DNA of 64,000 nucleotides from Deinococcus apachensis DSM 19763 (GCF_000381345.1 NZ_KB906415.1:1-64000), one strand, 5' to 3'; shown: positions 19,597-36,151, counted from the first letter of the stretch. Made by a program: numbers and translations. The notes: a model not told the origin generated them from the sequence alone.

Positions 19597-20106
19597 ATGA
19601 CAGCGATTCAACGAACGGTCCAGGGTCTGAAGACGACCGCCCAGCGCCGTGATGGCCGCGCCGTGCGCGAGCTGGCCAGGGCGGCTGCCGCGCTCGCCGA
19701 GCAGCAAAAGGAGATCGGGAAGCAGCGCGCGGCGCTGCTCGAGCTTCAGCGTGAGCTCGCTGAGCTGAAAACGGCGCGCTCGGGGCGCGGCTTTCCCTGG
19801 GGCCTGCTGCTGCTCGCTGGCGGCGCGTACACCCTGTACCGCACGAACCCCGCGGTACGCAACCAGGTTCAGGAGCTCGCCCAGAAGGTGGGGTCGTCCG
19901 ATATCACCTCGCAGGTGAAGTCGGCGGTGCAGACCACGCTGGGCGGCGCCGGGAACGCGGACCAGGCCGCGCCCCAGCGCGTGGTTGACGGCGTTCCCGA
20001 GCGCCCCCTGGCGGTGATTGAGCAGGTGGCGCACGACCTGACCGCTGACGACGTCGCCCATGCGCGCGAGGCGGGCCAGCGTGACGGCAGCGCTGAGCTG
20101 AGCTGA
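19597..20106 (+). CDS. Hypothetical membrane-anchored coiled-coil protein
   Basis: 169 residues. Residues 25-65 form an Ala/Glu/Gln-rich coiled coil (AAALAEQQKEIGKQRAALLE). Residues 75-95 are one transmembrane helix (FPWGLLLLAGGAYTLYRTNP). A helical tail follows with VRNQVQELAQKV, then a low-complexity Ala/Gln/Asp part. The layout resembles YtxH-type stress proteins but no motif proves it. The ATG has GGAGGC 6 nt upstream, and the 40 upstream codons are rejected. It is not in an operon. Confidence 0.65.
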   Translation: MTAIQRTVQGLKTTAQRRDGRAVRELARAAAALAEQQKEIGKQRAALLELQRELAELKTARSGRGFPWGLLLLAGGAYTLYRTNPAVRNQVQELAQKVGSSDITSQVKSAVQTTLGGAGNADQAAPQRVVDGVPERPLAVIEQVAHDLTADDVAHAREAGQRDGSAELS

Positions 20107-20323
20107 GTCCCACCCACCCCTGCCTCCCGGGCAACCGGGGGCAGGGGCAGCGTTTGCCGCGCGGCGCTGGCCAGAAAGCACAGGCACCTCCCGAAGAAGG
20201 CGCCCGTGAAGGGGGAGGGGCTCAGCTGGGCTGGCTGGGCCCTGCTCGCGCCGGGCCTCCTCGAGCGTCTGCCCGCCCTGAGCGCAGCCAGCCCGCGAAG
20301 TCCGTCTCGTGGTCGGGGTCCTC

Positions 20324-20715
20324 GCGCTTCCAGCGCGCCTGGTGCGCGTTGACCGCGGCGTCGTGCCGCTCAGCCTGGTGCAGCTTCTGGGCCGTGTGTT
20401 CTTTACGCCGCTGGTTTGCGGGCGCCGTCTTGCGGACCTGACGGCCCTGCTCTTCCTGGTGCACGTTGCGGGGATCGCGGCGCTGGCGTGGGGCCCTCGG
20501 AGCTGGGCGCCCTGGTGTTCGTCCTGCTTTACGGTGCCAGCAATGGGGCGATGACCATGGCGCGGGCGCTGCTGGTGGGCGAGGTATTCGGCGCGGAGCG
20601 CTACGGACAGGTGAACGGCTGGATTGCCATGTTGGTCGCGCTGGGGCTGGCGCTGATCGGCGCTGCAGGGTTGGTCCGGAGTGTTCCTGGAGCCCGGGTC
20701 GCCGATGGCCCCTGA
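20324..20715 (+). pseudogene. Remnant of an MFS transporter
   Basis: Two frames join near 20490: LSLVQLLGRVFFTPL and ALLFLVHVAGIAALAWG in one, then ELGALVFVLLYGASNGAMTM and EVFGAERYGQVNGWIAMLVA in the next. Together they are a coherent MFS segment of about four to five helices (loop GEVFGAERYGQVNG). N- and C-terminal parts are missing and there is a shift at a GGGCCC stretch. A remnant of a once larger gene. Confidence 0.6.
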
Positions 20716-20982
20716 GCCCGTGCGCGTCCCCAGGGGGTGGCGGCGGGAGCTTCAGAGAGAGGCGGGAAGGCCCTCCCGGAACTTTGGAGAACGCTGCCGA
20801 GAGCAGGGCAGTGTGCAAGAACGAAAGGCTCGCCCCGAAGCGGTCTTTTTCGGGCCCAACGTGGATATACATTGGCGTCCCCGAAACGGCCACACCCGGG
20901 GAGAAGATTGGCAATATACAGCGCACATTGCCAGACTTTCTTGAAGTGCTGTAAGACGATGATTTTCAGAGGCTATGAATCA
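20716..20982. other. Intergenic stretch with no supported gene
   Basis: Base composition falls from GC-rich to mixed toward 20880-20980. Short ORFs on all frames look random. Nothing further was seen before the inverted repeat that starts at 20983. Confidence 0.35.
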
Positions 20983-21118
20983 AGATAGTTTGCCAGTTTC
21001 TGAAGCTGTTGCCTGAGCGCCAGACATTTCTCTCGTCTGGCATGCAAAAAGGAAAAGGAGCGCGGAAGGGCGCTCCTTTTCCTGCTGGCAATGAATGCTG
21101 GTTTTTGGCAAACTATCT
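20983..21118. repeat. 136-bp inverted-repeat element enclosing the pilC terminator
   Basis: AGATAGTTTGCCA at 20983-20995 is a perfect 13-bp inverted match to 21106-21118. Inside lies a second hairpin (CCAGACA/TCTGG around 21020-21040) and the pilC terminator. The arm shares GTTTGCCAGT with the repeat cluster at 6924-7010, pointing to a dispersed intergenic repeat. Confidence 0.55.
21045..21082 (-). terminator. Terminator of pilC
   Basis: A perfect 13-bp stem (21051-21063 with 21070-21082, arm GGAAAAGGAGCGC) with a 6-nt loop. On the minus strand it is followed by TTTTTGC. The plus side is also pyrimidine-rich, so it may work in both directions. Confidence 0.85.
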
Positions 21119-21134
21119 CGGATTCCTACAAAAC

Positions 21135-22355
<1,221 letters not shown>

Positions 22356-22430
22356 AGGGCGAGTTATAGTCCGGTTCGTCTTGCGTTCTCCTTACATGGG
22401 CGGCGCGGGACCTGAACGGGTGAGGGGCGC

Positions 22431-23074
22431 ATGAAGGAACAGTCACACAGCGCGGGACAGGTGGGGGGCGCGGTCGCGCGGGCTGCGGCCCTGCTCGCAT
22501 CGGGGGACGTGGTGGGCTACCCCACCGAGACGGTCTGGGGTCTGGCCGCTCGCCCCGACCAGCCGGGGGCGGTGGCCCAGCTGTATGCCCTGAAGGGCCG
22601 TGACGGTGGAAAGCCCGTGCAGATCTCCTGCGTGGACGCGGAGACGGCGCGAGTTCTGGCCCGAGGGGGAATGGCCTTCGAGGCCCTGGCCCCGCTGTGG
22701 CCCGGCCCGCTGACGCTGGTGCTGCCCGCGAATGAGGCCTGTCCGCCCGCCCTGGCCCCCGGGGGATGGGTCGGCCTGCGGGTGCCGGACCATCCGGTCG
22801 CGCTCGCGCTGCTGCGGGCCTGCGGCGGCACGCTGGCGACCACCAGCCTCAACCCCAGTGGGCAACCCGCGGCCCGGACCCTCGCCGAGGCGCGGGCGTA
22901 TGGTCTGGCCACGCTGCTCCTCCCCGACGGGGGCGTTCCGGCGCGGGGATTGGCGAGCACCGTCGTGCGGCTCGACCCGGATGGGGACCGGTTGGAGGTG
23001 CTGCGCGAGGGGGCGCTCCCCGAGGAAGTGCTGTGGGAGCGGCTGCGTACCCTGGGGGTTCTCGGAGGAGGAGC

Positions 23075-23078
<4 letters not shown>
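22431..23078 (+). CDS. tsaC: Threonylcarbamoyl-AMP synthase (TsaC/Sua5/YrdC)
   Basis: 215 residues with the YrdC fold. GDVVGYPTETVWGLAARPD forms the start of the threonine/ATP pocket, ALKGRDGGKPVQI carries the KxR motif, and TLATTSLNPSGQPA carries SxN. It makes threonylcarbamoyl-AMP from threonine, bicarbonate and ATP for the t6A37 modification of ANN-decoding tRNAs. It has no C-terminal Sua5 extension, so it is the short type. GAGGGGC lies just before the ATG. Its TGA overlaps the GTG of scpB, so the two are co-translated. Confidence 0.9.
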
Positions 23079-23605
<527 letters not shown>

Positions 23606-23694
23606 GGACCAGGCCTTGAGGCTTCGGTGGGGTGGCTTGCCCGCGGCGGGAGTCTGTGCCAGAAAGGAGAGGTAGCCTCCCCGGTGCCCCCACC

Positions 23695-24456
23695 ATGACC
23701 CAGAGCACGACCAGCCTCGACCCCTTCGACCCCCTGGAGCTGCTGCGCCTGCTCGCCGAGCGCGGCAGCACCGGCGTCTTCGCGGTGACCCACCCGGCCG
23801 GGCTGTTCCAGGCGTGGCTGGAGGGGGGCCGGGTCCAGCACCTGCACTTCGGGTCCGAGCGGGGGGCGGAGGCCCTGGCCCGGCTGCTGGGCGATCCGGT
23901 CGGCCAGTTCCACTTCGAGGCGGGCCTGCGCTGCCCCGACCCCATGCTCGACACTTCCCTCGACGAACTCGTGCTGGAGGCGCTGGACGCCCTGCCGGAG
24001 GGCGGGCTCAAGTTCGGGGGTCCGGCGCAGTTCACCTCCCCGGAGCGGATAGGCCGCCTGAACTGGACACCCGCCGAGCGGGAGGTGCTGCGGCAGATCC
24101 GGGCCGGGCGACCCCTGTCGGAGCTCGCCGAGGACCCGCAGGCGCGGCGCCTGATCGTGAAGCTCTGCCGCATGCGGCTGCTCGCGCCGCGCGCCTCGCG
24201 GGTCGCGCGCCTGACCGTCGGGGTGTCGCGGCAGGGAGCGGGAGCGGCCCTGGTGGACCTCCAGATTCACGGCCGCTGGCAGTCGGGCGCGGCGCGGCCC
24301 CTGACCCAGGTCGCCGTGCGCCGCGAGGACGGCAGCGTGGTCACCCTCCCCGTGCGGGGCCAACCCGGTCTCGGCCCGCGCCTGCTGCTGCCGCCCGAGC
24401 TGCTGCTGCACACCGGGCTGCGCGGCGGGGAAAGCGTACTCGTGCGGCCGGGATAA
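23695..24456 (+). CDS. DUF4388 (PATAN-like) domain protein
   Basis: 253 residues. The first 100 match DUF4388 in style: [20 protein letters not shown], a strand pair [20 protein letters not shown] and [17 protein letters not shown] helical middle ([17 protein letters not shown]) and a beta-rich C-terminus follow. Such domains are tied to signalling and motility control, including type IV pili in several phyla; that is family knowledge, not shown here. The ATG at 23695 is chosen over one at 23632 because it begins at the conserved region. Confidence 0.65.
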   Translation: MTQSTTSLDPFDPLELLRLLAERGSTGVFAVTHPAGLFQAWLEGGRVQHLHFGSERGAEALARLLGDPVGQFHFEAGLRCPDPMLDTSLDELVLEALDALPEGGLKFGGPAQFTSPERIGRLNWTPAEREVLRQIRAGRPLSELAEDPQARRLIVKLCRMRLLAPRASRVARLTVGVSRQGAGAALVDLQIHGRWQSGAARPLTQVAVRREDGSVVTLPVRGQPGLGPRLLLPPELLLHTGLRGGESVLVRPG

Positions 24457-24490
24457 AGGGGACGGGGGTCTCTTCGCTACACTGTCCGCC

Positions 24491-25951
24491 ATGCCGGACG
24501 CCCCTTCCGCCGCCACCGACCTCGCCCGCGCCGTCCTGGCCGGGGAAACAACGCCGCAGGCGCTGCTGGACGCCGCCCGCGCCCGTGTGGAGGCGGCCCG
24601 CGACCTCAACATTCTGGTCAGCCTGAATGACCGGGCGGACGAGCAGGCGGGGCGGGTGCAGGCCCGGCTGGACACGGGGGAGACGTTGCCGCTGGCGGGG
24701 ATTCCCGTCATCGTGAAGGACAACATCAACGTGACGGGCACCCGCACGACCTGCGGCAGCCGCATCCTGGCGAACTACGTCTCGCCCTACGACGCGACGG
24801 TGGTGGAGCGCCTGGCGGGTGCCGGGGCCGTGATCGTCGGCAAGGCGAACATGGACGAGTTCGCTATGGGGTCGAGCACCGAGACCAGCGCCTTCGGCCC
24901 CACCCTGAATCCCTGGGACCCGGGGCGGGTGCCGGGGGGAACCAGCGGCGGGAGTGCCGCCGCTGTCGCGGCGAACCTGACCCCGGTGGCCCTGGGCAGC
25001 GACACCGGCGGCAGTATCCGTCAGCCCGCCGCCTTCACGGGCGTTTATGGTCTGAAACCCACGTACGGGCGTGTCAGCCGCTACGGCCTCGTCGCCCATG
25101 CCAGCAGCCTCGACCAGATCGGCCCCTTCGCCCGCTCGGCGGCCGACCTCGCGCTGCTCATGAACGTGATCGCCGGGCACGACCCGCGCGACGCGACCAG
25201 CCTGGAAGCCCCCCCGGCCTTCCGCCCGGGCAGCCCGGACGACCTGCGGGGCCTGCGGATCGGCGTGATCCGCGAGAGCCTGCGCGGCAACACACCCGGG
25301 GTGGAGGCCGTGCTGAACGCGACCCTGGACGCCCTGCGCGGCGCCGGGGCGACCGTCACCGAGGCCAGCGTTCCCTCCGTCGAACACGCCATCGCCGCCT
25401 ACTACCTGATCTCCATGCCCGAGGCGAGTTCCAACCTCGCCCGGTACGACGGCATGGTGTACGGCGAGCGTGTGCCCGCCCCCGACGTGGCGCACAGCAT
25501 GACCCGGACCCGCGAGGAGGGTTTCGGCCCCGAGGTCAAGCGCCGTATCCTGCTGGGCACCTACGCCCTGTCGAGCGGCTACTACGACGCCTACTACTCC
25601 AAGGCGATGCGGGTGCGGCGCCTGATCGCGCAGGACTTCGCCCGGGCACTGGAGGGGGTGGATATGCTCGTCACCCCGACCAGCCCCTTCCCCGCCTTCC
25701 GCCGCGGCGAGAAGACGAGCGATCCCCTCGCCATGTACGCCGCCGACGTGGACACGGTGGCAATCAACCTCGCGGGCCTCCCGGCGCTCAGCGTGCCCGC
25801 CGGGTTCGAGACGGTGGGGGGCGTGAGGCTGCCCGTCGGGATTCAGTTCATCGCGCCCGCCCTTCAGGACGAACGCCTGGTGACGCTGGCAGGCGGGCTG
25901 GAGGGGATCGGGGCCGTGCGGGCGGAGCTGGCGCCTGGATACGGCGGCTGA
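24491..25951 (+). CDS. gatA: Aspartyl/glutamyl-tRNA amidotransferase subunit A
   Basis: 486 residues of the amidase-signature family. The Lys of [10 protein letters not shown] and the two Ser of [15 protein letters not shown] and [15 protein letters not shown] form the Ser-cisSer-Lys triad. [17 protein letters not shown] is GatA-typical. With GatB and GatC it converts Glu-tRNA(Gln) or Asp-tRNA(Asn) to the amides, using ammonia from glutamine. TACACT stands 7 nt before the ATG, indicating a leaderless mRNA. gatB and gatC are not next to it. Confidence 0.92.
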   Translation: MPDAPSAATDLARAVLAGETTPQALLDAARARVEAARDLNILVSLNDRADEQAGRVQARLDTGETLPLAGIPVIVKDNINVTGTRTTCGSRILANYVSPYDATVVERLAGAGAVIVGKANMDEFAMGSSTETSAFGPTLNPWDPGRVPGGTSGGSAAAVAANLTPVALGSDTGGSIRQPAAFTGVYGLKPTYGRVSRYGLVAHASSLDQIGPFARSAADLALLMNVIAGHDPRDATSLEAPPAFRPGSPDDLRGLRIGVIRESLRGNTPGVEAVLNATLDALRGAGATVTEASVPSVEHAIAAYYLISMPEASSNLARYDGMVYGERVPAPDVAHSMTRTREEGFGPEVKRRILLGTYALSSGYYDAYYSKAMRVRRLIAQDFARALEGVDMLVTPTSPFPAFRRGEKTSDPLAMYAADVDTVAINLAGLPALSVPAGFETVGGVRLPVGIQFIAPALQDERLVTLAGGLEGIGAVRAELAPGYGG

Positions 25952-25975
25952 GGCTCCCACTCTGCCCGGGGGTGA

Positions 25976-26848
25976 TCAGGCCAGGGCGCGGCGCAGGAAG
26001 TCCCGGACCACTCTCAGAAAGGCCTCCGGTTCCTCGACGAATGGCATATGACCGCTGCGCTCGAAGATCTGGCCCTCCCCGCGCTGGACGCGGGCCGCGA
26101 TGAGTTCGCCCGCTTCCGGCGGGCAGGTGCGGTCGTGCCGTCCGGCGAGGGCGAGCAGCCGCCCGGTCACCCGGTCCAGGCGGTCCTCGACCTCGATCCC
26201 GCCGTATCCGGCCACGCTGAACTGCCGCAGGACGTCGGGCGCGTAGCGGGGGGCGGCGGCCTCGACCCTCGCCTCGTACTCGGGGATGCGGGGGTCACGG
26301 GGATCGGCGAAGTGCCACGGCATCTGCTCGTGCATCAACCGGGCGAAGTCCGCCTCGGTCTCCACGTCCGCCTCGCTCGCCCAGGAGGCCTGCACCTGCT
26401 CGCGCAACTCGGGGGGCTCGAACGCCGCGAGGCGCCCCGGCAGCCCGTCCAGCCAGCGGGCGGAACCCAGGCCGCAGCAGACGACCGTGGCGGCGGCCTC
26501 GCCAGGCTGCTCGACCGCATGTTGCAGCGCCACAAAGGCTCCGAAGGAGTGCCCGAAGACGGCGTAGCGCCGGGCTCCGAGGGCGCGGGCGGCGGCGCTC
26601 ACGTCGGCGGCCATCTGGGGGAGCGTCCACGTCGCCGGAGGCACGTCGCGGTCGCTGCGCCCCTGCGCCCGGCCGTCGAGCAGCACCAGCCGCACGGTGT
26701 CCGTCAGCGGGTCGAGGTAATCCGCGAACTCGGTGTGGTCCAGCCCCGGGCCCCCGTGCAGGACGATCAGCGGGGGCAGATCTTCCGAGCCACGCAGGAC
26801 GGCGTGCAGCCAGGTATCCCCCACGTCAAGCCGACGGATTTCATCCAT
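25976..26848 (-). CDS. Alpha/beta-hydrolase, proline iminopeptidase-like
   Basis: 290 residues. The oxyanion loop LHGGPGLDHTEF is characteristic of prolyl aminopeptidase-like hydrolases. The nucleophile elbow is FGHSFGAFVAL, a catalytic Asp is likely in LALAGRHDRTCPP, and the His in ERSGHMPFVEEPEAF. The start at 26848 (ATG, MDEIRRLDVG) is supported by TACACT 6 nt upstream; the longer ORF is rejected. The substrate cannot be given. It is convergent with gatA and upstream of nothing in its own strand. Confidence 0.82.
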   Translation of the reverse strand: MDEIRRLDVGDTWLHAVLRGSEDLPPLIVLHGGPGLDHTEFADYLDPLTDTVRLVLLDGRAQGRSDRDVPPATWTLPQMAADVSAAARALGARRYAVFGHSFGAFVALQHAVEQPGEAAATVVCCGLGSARWLDGLPGRLAAFEPPELREQVQASWASEADVETEADFARLMHEQMPWHFADPRDPRIPEYEARVEAAAPRYAPDVLRQFSVAGYGGIEVEDRLDRVTGRLLALAGRHDRTCPPEAGELIAARVQRGEGQIFERSGHMPFVEEPEAFLRVVRDFLRRALA

Positions 26849-26876
26849 CCCGCCAGTGTAGGGGCCTTCGGAACCG

Positions 26877-27809
26877 TCACGCCCACGCCCGCACCACCCG
26901 CAGGGCCTCCCCGTCCCCATCCACCAAGGCGACGAGTTCCCCGCCCAGGGTGACGACGTGCCGTCCCACCGCCCCGGACCTCGGCCGCTTGCCCTGCCGC
27001 AACTCCCGCGCCAGCCGCTCGTCCGCCTCGATGCGCGGGAAATGGAGGGCGGCGAGGTCGGGAATGCCGGACGCCTCCGCCAGTTGCTCCATGCTCACGG
27101 CCTCGGCGAGGTCGTAGCGGCCCACCCGGGTGCGGACCAGTCCCGCGAGGTGAGCAGGGCCGCCCAGTGCCACCCCCACGTCCCGTGCGAGCGAGCGCAG
27201 GTACGTGCCGCTCCCCACGCTCGCCCGCACGAGCAGGGTGGGAAAGTCGCCCAGCGGCCCGGGGAGGGTGAAAGTCCGGCCGATTGGGTCCGGCCGCCAG
27301 CCCCCAGCACCGGGCGAGAAGGTCCGGGGAGCCTCCCGCACGCTGCCGTACACGCCCAGCAACTCCAGCGAGTGGATCACGACGTCCCGGGCGGGCAGGT
27401 CCAGTTCGCCCCCGGCCCGGGCGACGGCGTAGGCCCGCCTCCCACCGATCTGCACGGCGCTGTACTGCGGGGGAACCTGAAGCTGCGGTCCCAGAAATCC
27501 GGCCAGCACCGCCCTCACCTCTTCCTCTCGTGGCGGGGAGACGGGCACGACCTCCGCCAGGGGCCCCTCGGCGTCCAGGGTCGGCGTCCCCGCACCCAGG
27601 CTGATCCAGGCGAGGTAATCCTTGGCGTCGGCCTCCATGAACTGCACGAGCTTGGTGGAGTCGTCCACACACAGCACGAGCGCGCCGGTCGCCAGCGGGT
27701 CGAGCGTGCCCGTGTGGCCCACCCGTTTCGTGCCGCGGGCACGCCGGGCCCGGTTCACCACGTCGTGAGAGGTCAGACCCAGCGGTTTGTCCACGGCGAT
27801 CACCGGCAT
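26877..27809 (-). CDS. truB: tRNA pseudouridine-55 synthase TruB
   Basis: About 310 residues. It begins MPVIAVDKPLGLTSHDVVNR and contains RVGHTGTLDPLATGALVLCV with the catalytic Asp of GTLDP. KDYLAWISLG and SGTYLRSLARDVG follow, as do the C-terminal PUA-like parts. It isomerises U55 in the T loop of tRNAs. A residue insertion around SVREAPRTFSPGAGGWRP interrupts the catalytic domain. TACCCT lies 8 nt before the ATG (leaderless). The very long in-frame extension upstream runs opposite an MFS gene and is a shadow. Confidence 0.92.
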   Translation of the reverse strand: MPVIAVDKPLGLTSHDVVNRARRARGTKRVGHTGTLDPLATGALVLCVDDSTKLVQFMEADAKDYLAWISLGAGTPTLDAEGPLAEVVPVSPPREEEVRAVLAGFLGPQLQVPPQYSAVQIGGRRAYAVARAGGELDLPARDVVIHSLELLGVYGSVREAPRTFSPGAGGWRPDPIGRTFTLPGPLGDFPTLLVRASVGSGTYLRSLARDVGVALGGPAHLAGLVRTRVGRYDLAEAVSMEQLAEASGIPDLAALHFPRIEADERLARELRQGKRPRSGAVGRHVVTLGGELVALVDGDGEALRVVRAWA

Positions 27810-27887
27810 AGGAGGGCAGGGTAGCAGGGGGCGGGGGAGTGTGCCGTCCCCCGTTTCGCGCCGGGAGGCAGCGGGCATACTCCCCGC

Positions 27888-29096
27888 ATGACCCCGCTCT
27901 CGGTCCTGCGAACGCGCCCCCTGTTCGCGCGGCTGTGGCTGGGAGCGCTCGTGTCGGGCCTGGGGGACAACCTGAGCTGGCTGGCCCTGACGTGGTTCGT
28001 GCTGGAACGCACCGAGCGGGGCGCGGCGGTCGGGGCGCTGCTGCTGTGTTTCGCCCTGCCCGCCGTGGTCACCGGGCCGCTGTGGGGCCGGGCCCTCGAC
28101 CGCTGGCAGCCGGGGCCGCTCATGCTGCTCGACACCCTGGCGCGGGCCGTGTTGATCGGCCTGATCCCCCTGCTCGACACCCTGGACATTCTTCAATGGT
28201 GGATGGTCCTGGTGATCGCCGCCCTGATGGGTGCCCTCGCCCCCGCGACGGGTGTGGGCGTGTGCCTCCTCATCCCCGCGCTGCTCGCCGACGAGGAGCT
28301 GGAGCCGGGCAACGCGGCCTACGGCCTCACCGGGCAGATTCCTACGGTCTTCGGCCCGGCGCTCGCGGGTCTGCTGGTCGCGGCCTGGGGGGCACCACGG
28401 GCCCTGCTGGTCGATGCCCTGACATTCCTCTTCATGGCCGGGGTGCTGCTGGGCCTGCCCCGGCTGCCGCGTGGGCACCACACGGCGAGCAGGCCGCAGG
28501 CGAACATCCGGCAGGGCTGGTCCCCGGTGGTGTGGGCGGTCCTGGGCCTGACCACCCTCTTTTCCTTCGTGTACGGCCCGCTGGAAGCGGCGCTGCCCGT
28601 GCTCGCCCGCGAGAGCCTGGGGACGGGCGCCCAGGGGTACGGGGCGCTGTGGTCCGCCCTGGGAGTGGGGATGGTGGTCGGGACCTTCCTGGTGGGCACG
28701 CTGGGCCGGGCATTCCCCGTGAGCCTGGTGCTCGTGGGCATCATGGCGCTGTGGGGGCTGGTGGTCATGGGATTGCCCCTCGCCTGCGGCGTTGGCCCCG
28801 CGCTCGCGGTCATGTTCGCGGGTGGGGTGATCTGGGGGCCCTACACGGCGCTCGAAACCACCCTGCTCCAGCGCAGCGTGCCCACGGGGCGACATGGGCG
28901 CCTCTTCGGGCTGCGGGCCATGCTGCTCGGTCCCGCCGCACCGCTGGGCACAGCCCTGGGCGGGCTGCTGCTGCTCGGTCTGAGCGCGGGGTGGGTGATC
29001 GCGCTCTCGGGCCTCGGGTGCCTGCTCGGCGCCTTCCTGGCCCTGCCCTGGCTGCGGCGGGGAGAGCTGGGGGCGGGTGCGGAACCGGTGGGCTAA
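27888..29096 (+). CDS. Major facilitator superfamily transporter
   Basis: 402 residues with about 12 hydrophobic segments. WLGALVSGLGDNLSWLALTW is the first helix, and GPLWGRALDRWQPGPLMLLD is the loop-2/3 motif region. A second-half start is VWAVLGLTTLFSFVYG. It looks like a drug-efflux (MFS_3/enterobactin exporter-like) protein; the substrate is unknown. A TACTCC-like box is close upstream. It is divergent from truB and followed by a small membrane protein gene. Confidence 0.82.
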   Translation: MTPLSVLRTRPLFARLWLGALVSGLGDNLSWLALTWFVLERTERGAAVGALLLCFALPAVVTGPLWGRALDRWQPGPLMLLDTLARAVLIGLIPLLDTLDILQWWMVLVIAALMGALAPATGVGVCLLIPALLADEELEPGNAAYGLTGQIPTVFGPALAGLLVAAWGAPRALLVDALTFLFMAGVLLGLPRLPRGHHTASRPQANIRQGWSPVVWAVLGLTTLFSFVYGPLEAALPVLARESLGTGAQGYGALWSALGVGMVVGTFLVGTLGRAFPVSLVLVGIMALWGLVVMGLPLACGVGPALAVMFAGGVIWGPYTALETTLLQRSVPTGRHGRLFGLRAMLLGPAAPLGTALGGLLLLGLSAGWVIALSGLGCLLGAFLALPWLRRGELGAGAEPVG

Positions 29097-29160
29097 GCCG
29101 CAGGTTCTCCTCCCAGGCTCTGCCGTGCCTGGCCCGCCGCCCGCGCGTACACTGCGGGGC

Positions 29161-29528
29161 GTGTTGCGCGCCGCCTTCTGGCTCACCGCCCTGGTGTTCC
29201 TGCCCGCCGGGCTGTTCCTGTATTTCCTGTCCCCGGAGGTGGCCTCCATCGTCGGCGTCTCCCCGCTGTGGCTGGCGCGGGCGGCGGGCGGGCTGCTCGT
29301 CGCCTGGGGCGCGTTCCTGGTGGCGGCGGGCCTTCGTCCAGACAGCTTGAGCGCTGTCGCCCTCGCGGGGGGCAACCTCCTCACCGCCGCCGCGCTCGTG
29401 CCGCCCGTCCTGCGCCTGGGGGACGCCCTGCCCGCCCCCGTGCGGACGGCCCTGCTCTCCCTGGCGGGCGTCCTGACCCTGACCGCCGTCCTGGGCATCC
29501 TGATCGCCCCCGCCCGCCGGAGCCGCCT

Positions 29529-29532
<4 letters not shown>
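29161..29532 (+). CDS. Small integral membrane protein, function unknown
   Basis: 123 residues, four hydrophobic helices (FWLTALVFLPAGLFLYFL, LARAAGGLLVAWGAFLVAAG, LAGGNLLTAAALVPPVLRLG, LTLTAVLGILIAPARRS). The GTG at 29161 lies 7 nt after TACACT, so it is probably leaderless; upstream codons of the ORF are not used. Its TGA overlaps the GTG of the next gene. I do not recognise a family. Confidence 0.7.
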
Positions 29533-30299
<767 letters not shown>

Positions 30300-30336
30300 G
30301 TGGGAAAGGGGCCATCTCTTTCCCCCACGCCTTTGC

Positions 30337-30342
30337 TAGACT
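30337..30342 (+). promoter_or_regulatory. -10 box of rnpB
   Basis: TAGACT lies 7 bases before the inferred 5' end of RNase P RNA. Confidence 0.6.
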
Positions 30343-30348
30343 GCCCCC

Positions 30349-30776
<428 letters not shown>

Positions 30777-30787
30777 ACCAGGAACAG

Positions 30788-30820
30788 CCCGCCATCCCGA
30801 ATAGAGGTGGCGGGTTTCGT
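30788..30820 (+). terminator. Terminator of rnpB
   Basis: CCCGCCA (30788-30794) pairs with TGGCGGG (30808-30814), followed by TTTCGTCT. Confidence 0.75.
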
Positions 30821-30873
30821 CTGTCAGTGGTAGGCCGTGGGGAAAATCCCCCTTCCCACCCACCGCCCACCCC

Positions 30874-31227
30874 CTACGGCCTCCGGGCGTCGAGTGCGGC
30901 CACCACGAACCCGGCGATCAGCAGCAATCCGCCGATGGGCGTAATCGCGCCGAGCCACCACTGTCCGCTCAGCACCAGGAGGTAAAGGGTGCCGCTGAAG
31001 ATAACCGCCCCGATGAGCAGGAGGGCCGGGGCGCGGCGCTGGGCAGGCTGCGTCCCAAGGGCGAGCAGCGCGAGGGCCGCATACATCTGATACCGCACGC
31101 CCGTCTCGAAGTTGGCGAGCAGGGCGGGGTCGAGGCGGGCGCGCAGGGCGTGGGCCCCGAAGGCACCCAGGGCCACGCCGAGCGCCGCGAGCACTGCTCC
31201 GGCCACTGTGGGGTGAAGGTTCCGCAT
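30874..31227 (-). CDS. DUF423 family membrane protein
   Basis: 117 residues with four hydrophobic helices. It carries the DUF423 pattern: ALGVALGAFGAHALRARLD, FETGVRYQMYAALALLALG, GAVIFSGTLYLLVLSG and ITPIGGLLLIAGFVVAA. The function of this widespread family is not known. TAGGCT stands 7 nt before the ATG (leaderless). It is divergent from the mraZ control region. Confidence 0.88.
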   Translation of the reverse strand: MRNLHPTVAGAVLAALGVALGAFGAHALRARLDPALLANFETGVRYQMYAALALLALGTQPAQRRAPALLLIGAVIFSGTLYLLVLSGQWWLGAITPIGGLLLIAGFVVAALDARRP

Positions 31228-31440
31228 GACGGCCAGCCTAGGGGTGGGGAAGTGGGGAATTGTCCCGGCCCGGGGTGGGAGAGAGCACCAGCTTCCCCCA
31301 CCGCTCCCATCAGGAGCCGACTCTCGAAAAAGGGCGTCTGTAGGCCCACTTTTCCTGCTGCTACCTCTTGCGTCAGACCTGACCTGGCCCTCCCTCCGGG
31401 GGGCCCAGGTGGGGAAAGGGGAGAGCTCGGCGGGGCAAAC
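31228..31440. other. Upstream part of the 379-bp gap before mraZ
   Basis: Short G-rich stretches recall the MraZ repeats (GTGGGGAAGTGGGGAATTG at 31245-31263) but are not in 10-bp phase. No ORF is supported. The right part of the gap (31441-31606) is described separately. Confidence 0.35.
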
Positions 31441-34633
<3,193 letters not shown>

Positions 34634-35056
34634 GAGCTTCCTGAGAGTCTGATGTCAGGCGGAGGGGGGAGGAACTCGCCGGAGCTCTCTCTCCCCTCCG
34701 CTTTCCACATCTGACTGTGGCGACGGTGACCCTGGAGCTCAACCGATGAGGAGATTTCGCTGGAATTCGGCCCAATCTCGCTCCTGTGGGTGCTATATCC
34801 GATGAGAAAATAAATGAGACCATTAGAGTTGGCCTCATGGTGGTGTTCCGCCCTGGGCCGACGTTTTTGCTGCTGAAGGTTATCCGTAGAGTCTGAACTC
34901 CCAGGTTCTTATGAGAGGATAACGAAAAGCTCACACAGTTTACGCACGGTGCTTGATTAAGCTCACAAGCTAAGGGGGTCGGTGACCTGTGTCTGCCCGG
35001 CCTTCAAACCCACCTTGATCGCCGGGCGCGCCGCGTGGGCGCCCGCAGGAGAATGC
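34634..35056. other. Low-GC intergenic region with hairpins
   Basis: Right after ftsI a long imperfect hairpin spans about 34651-34717 (AGTCTGATGT/ACATCTGACT outside, CGGAGGGGGGAG/CTCCCCTCCG inside), likely the operon's end though it lacks a T run. From 34730 to 34960 the GC content drops sharply, and GTTATCC at 34879 pairs with GGATAAC at 34917. No ORF is supported. The promoter of the next gene is presumably here. Confidence 0.45.
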
Positions 35057-35875
<819 letters not shown>

Positions 35876-36151
35876 GCCGTTTTTCATCCTGTCCGCGTGG
35901 GCTGACCCGGGAGGTCGCCCGCGCGGTTTTCTGGTGTTGTCTCCCAGGTGAGTCTCGCCCGGGAGCGGGTTGTCGGAGGACCAGGGGTAGGAGTGACTTC
36001 GCCTCCGGCGCGGCCTGACTGCCCCGTTCGCCTGCGCCAAAGCCGCCTGGTCATAGCCCCCGAAGCGAATTTCCGCAGCGTCAAGAGCAAAGCCCTGTCC
36101 GGTCTGAGGGCGGCGCACCCCCTTCCTCCCCCTCTGGTATCCTCCGCAGAC

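Noticed and set aside
19351..20187. 278-residue minus-strand ORF
   Set aside because: Antisense to the coiled-coil membrane protein gene, which has a proper ribosome site and structure.
20222..20400. Minus-strand ORF ending WKREDPDHETDFAGWL
   Set aside because: It looks locally protein-like, but the overlapping plus-strand MFS segment is a better match and no start is visible.
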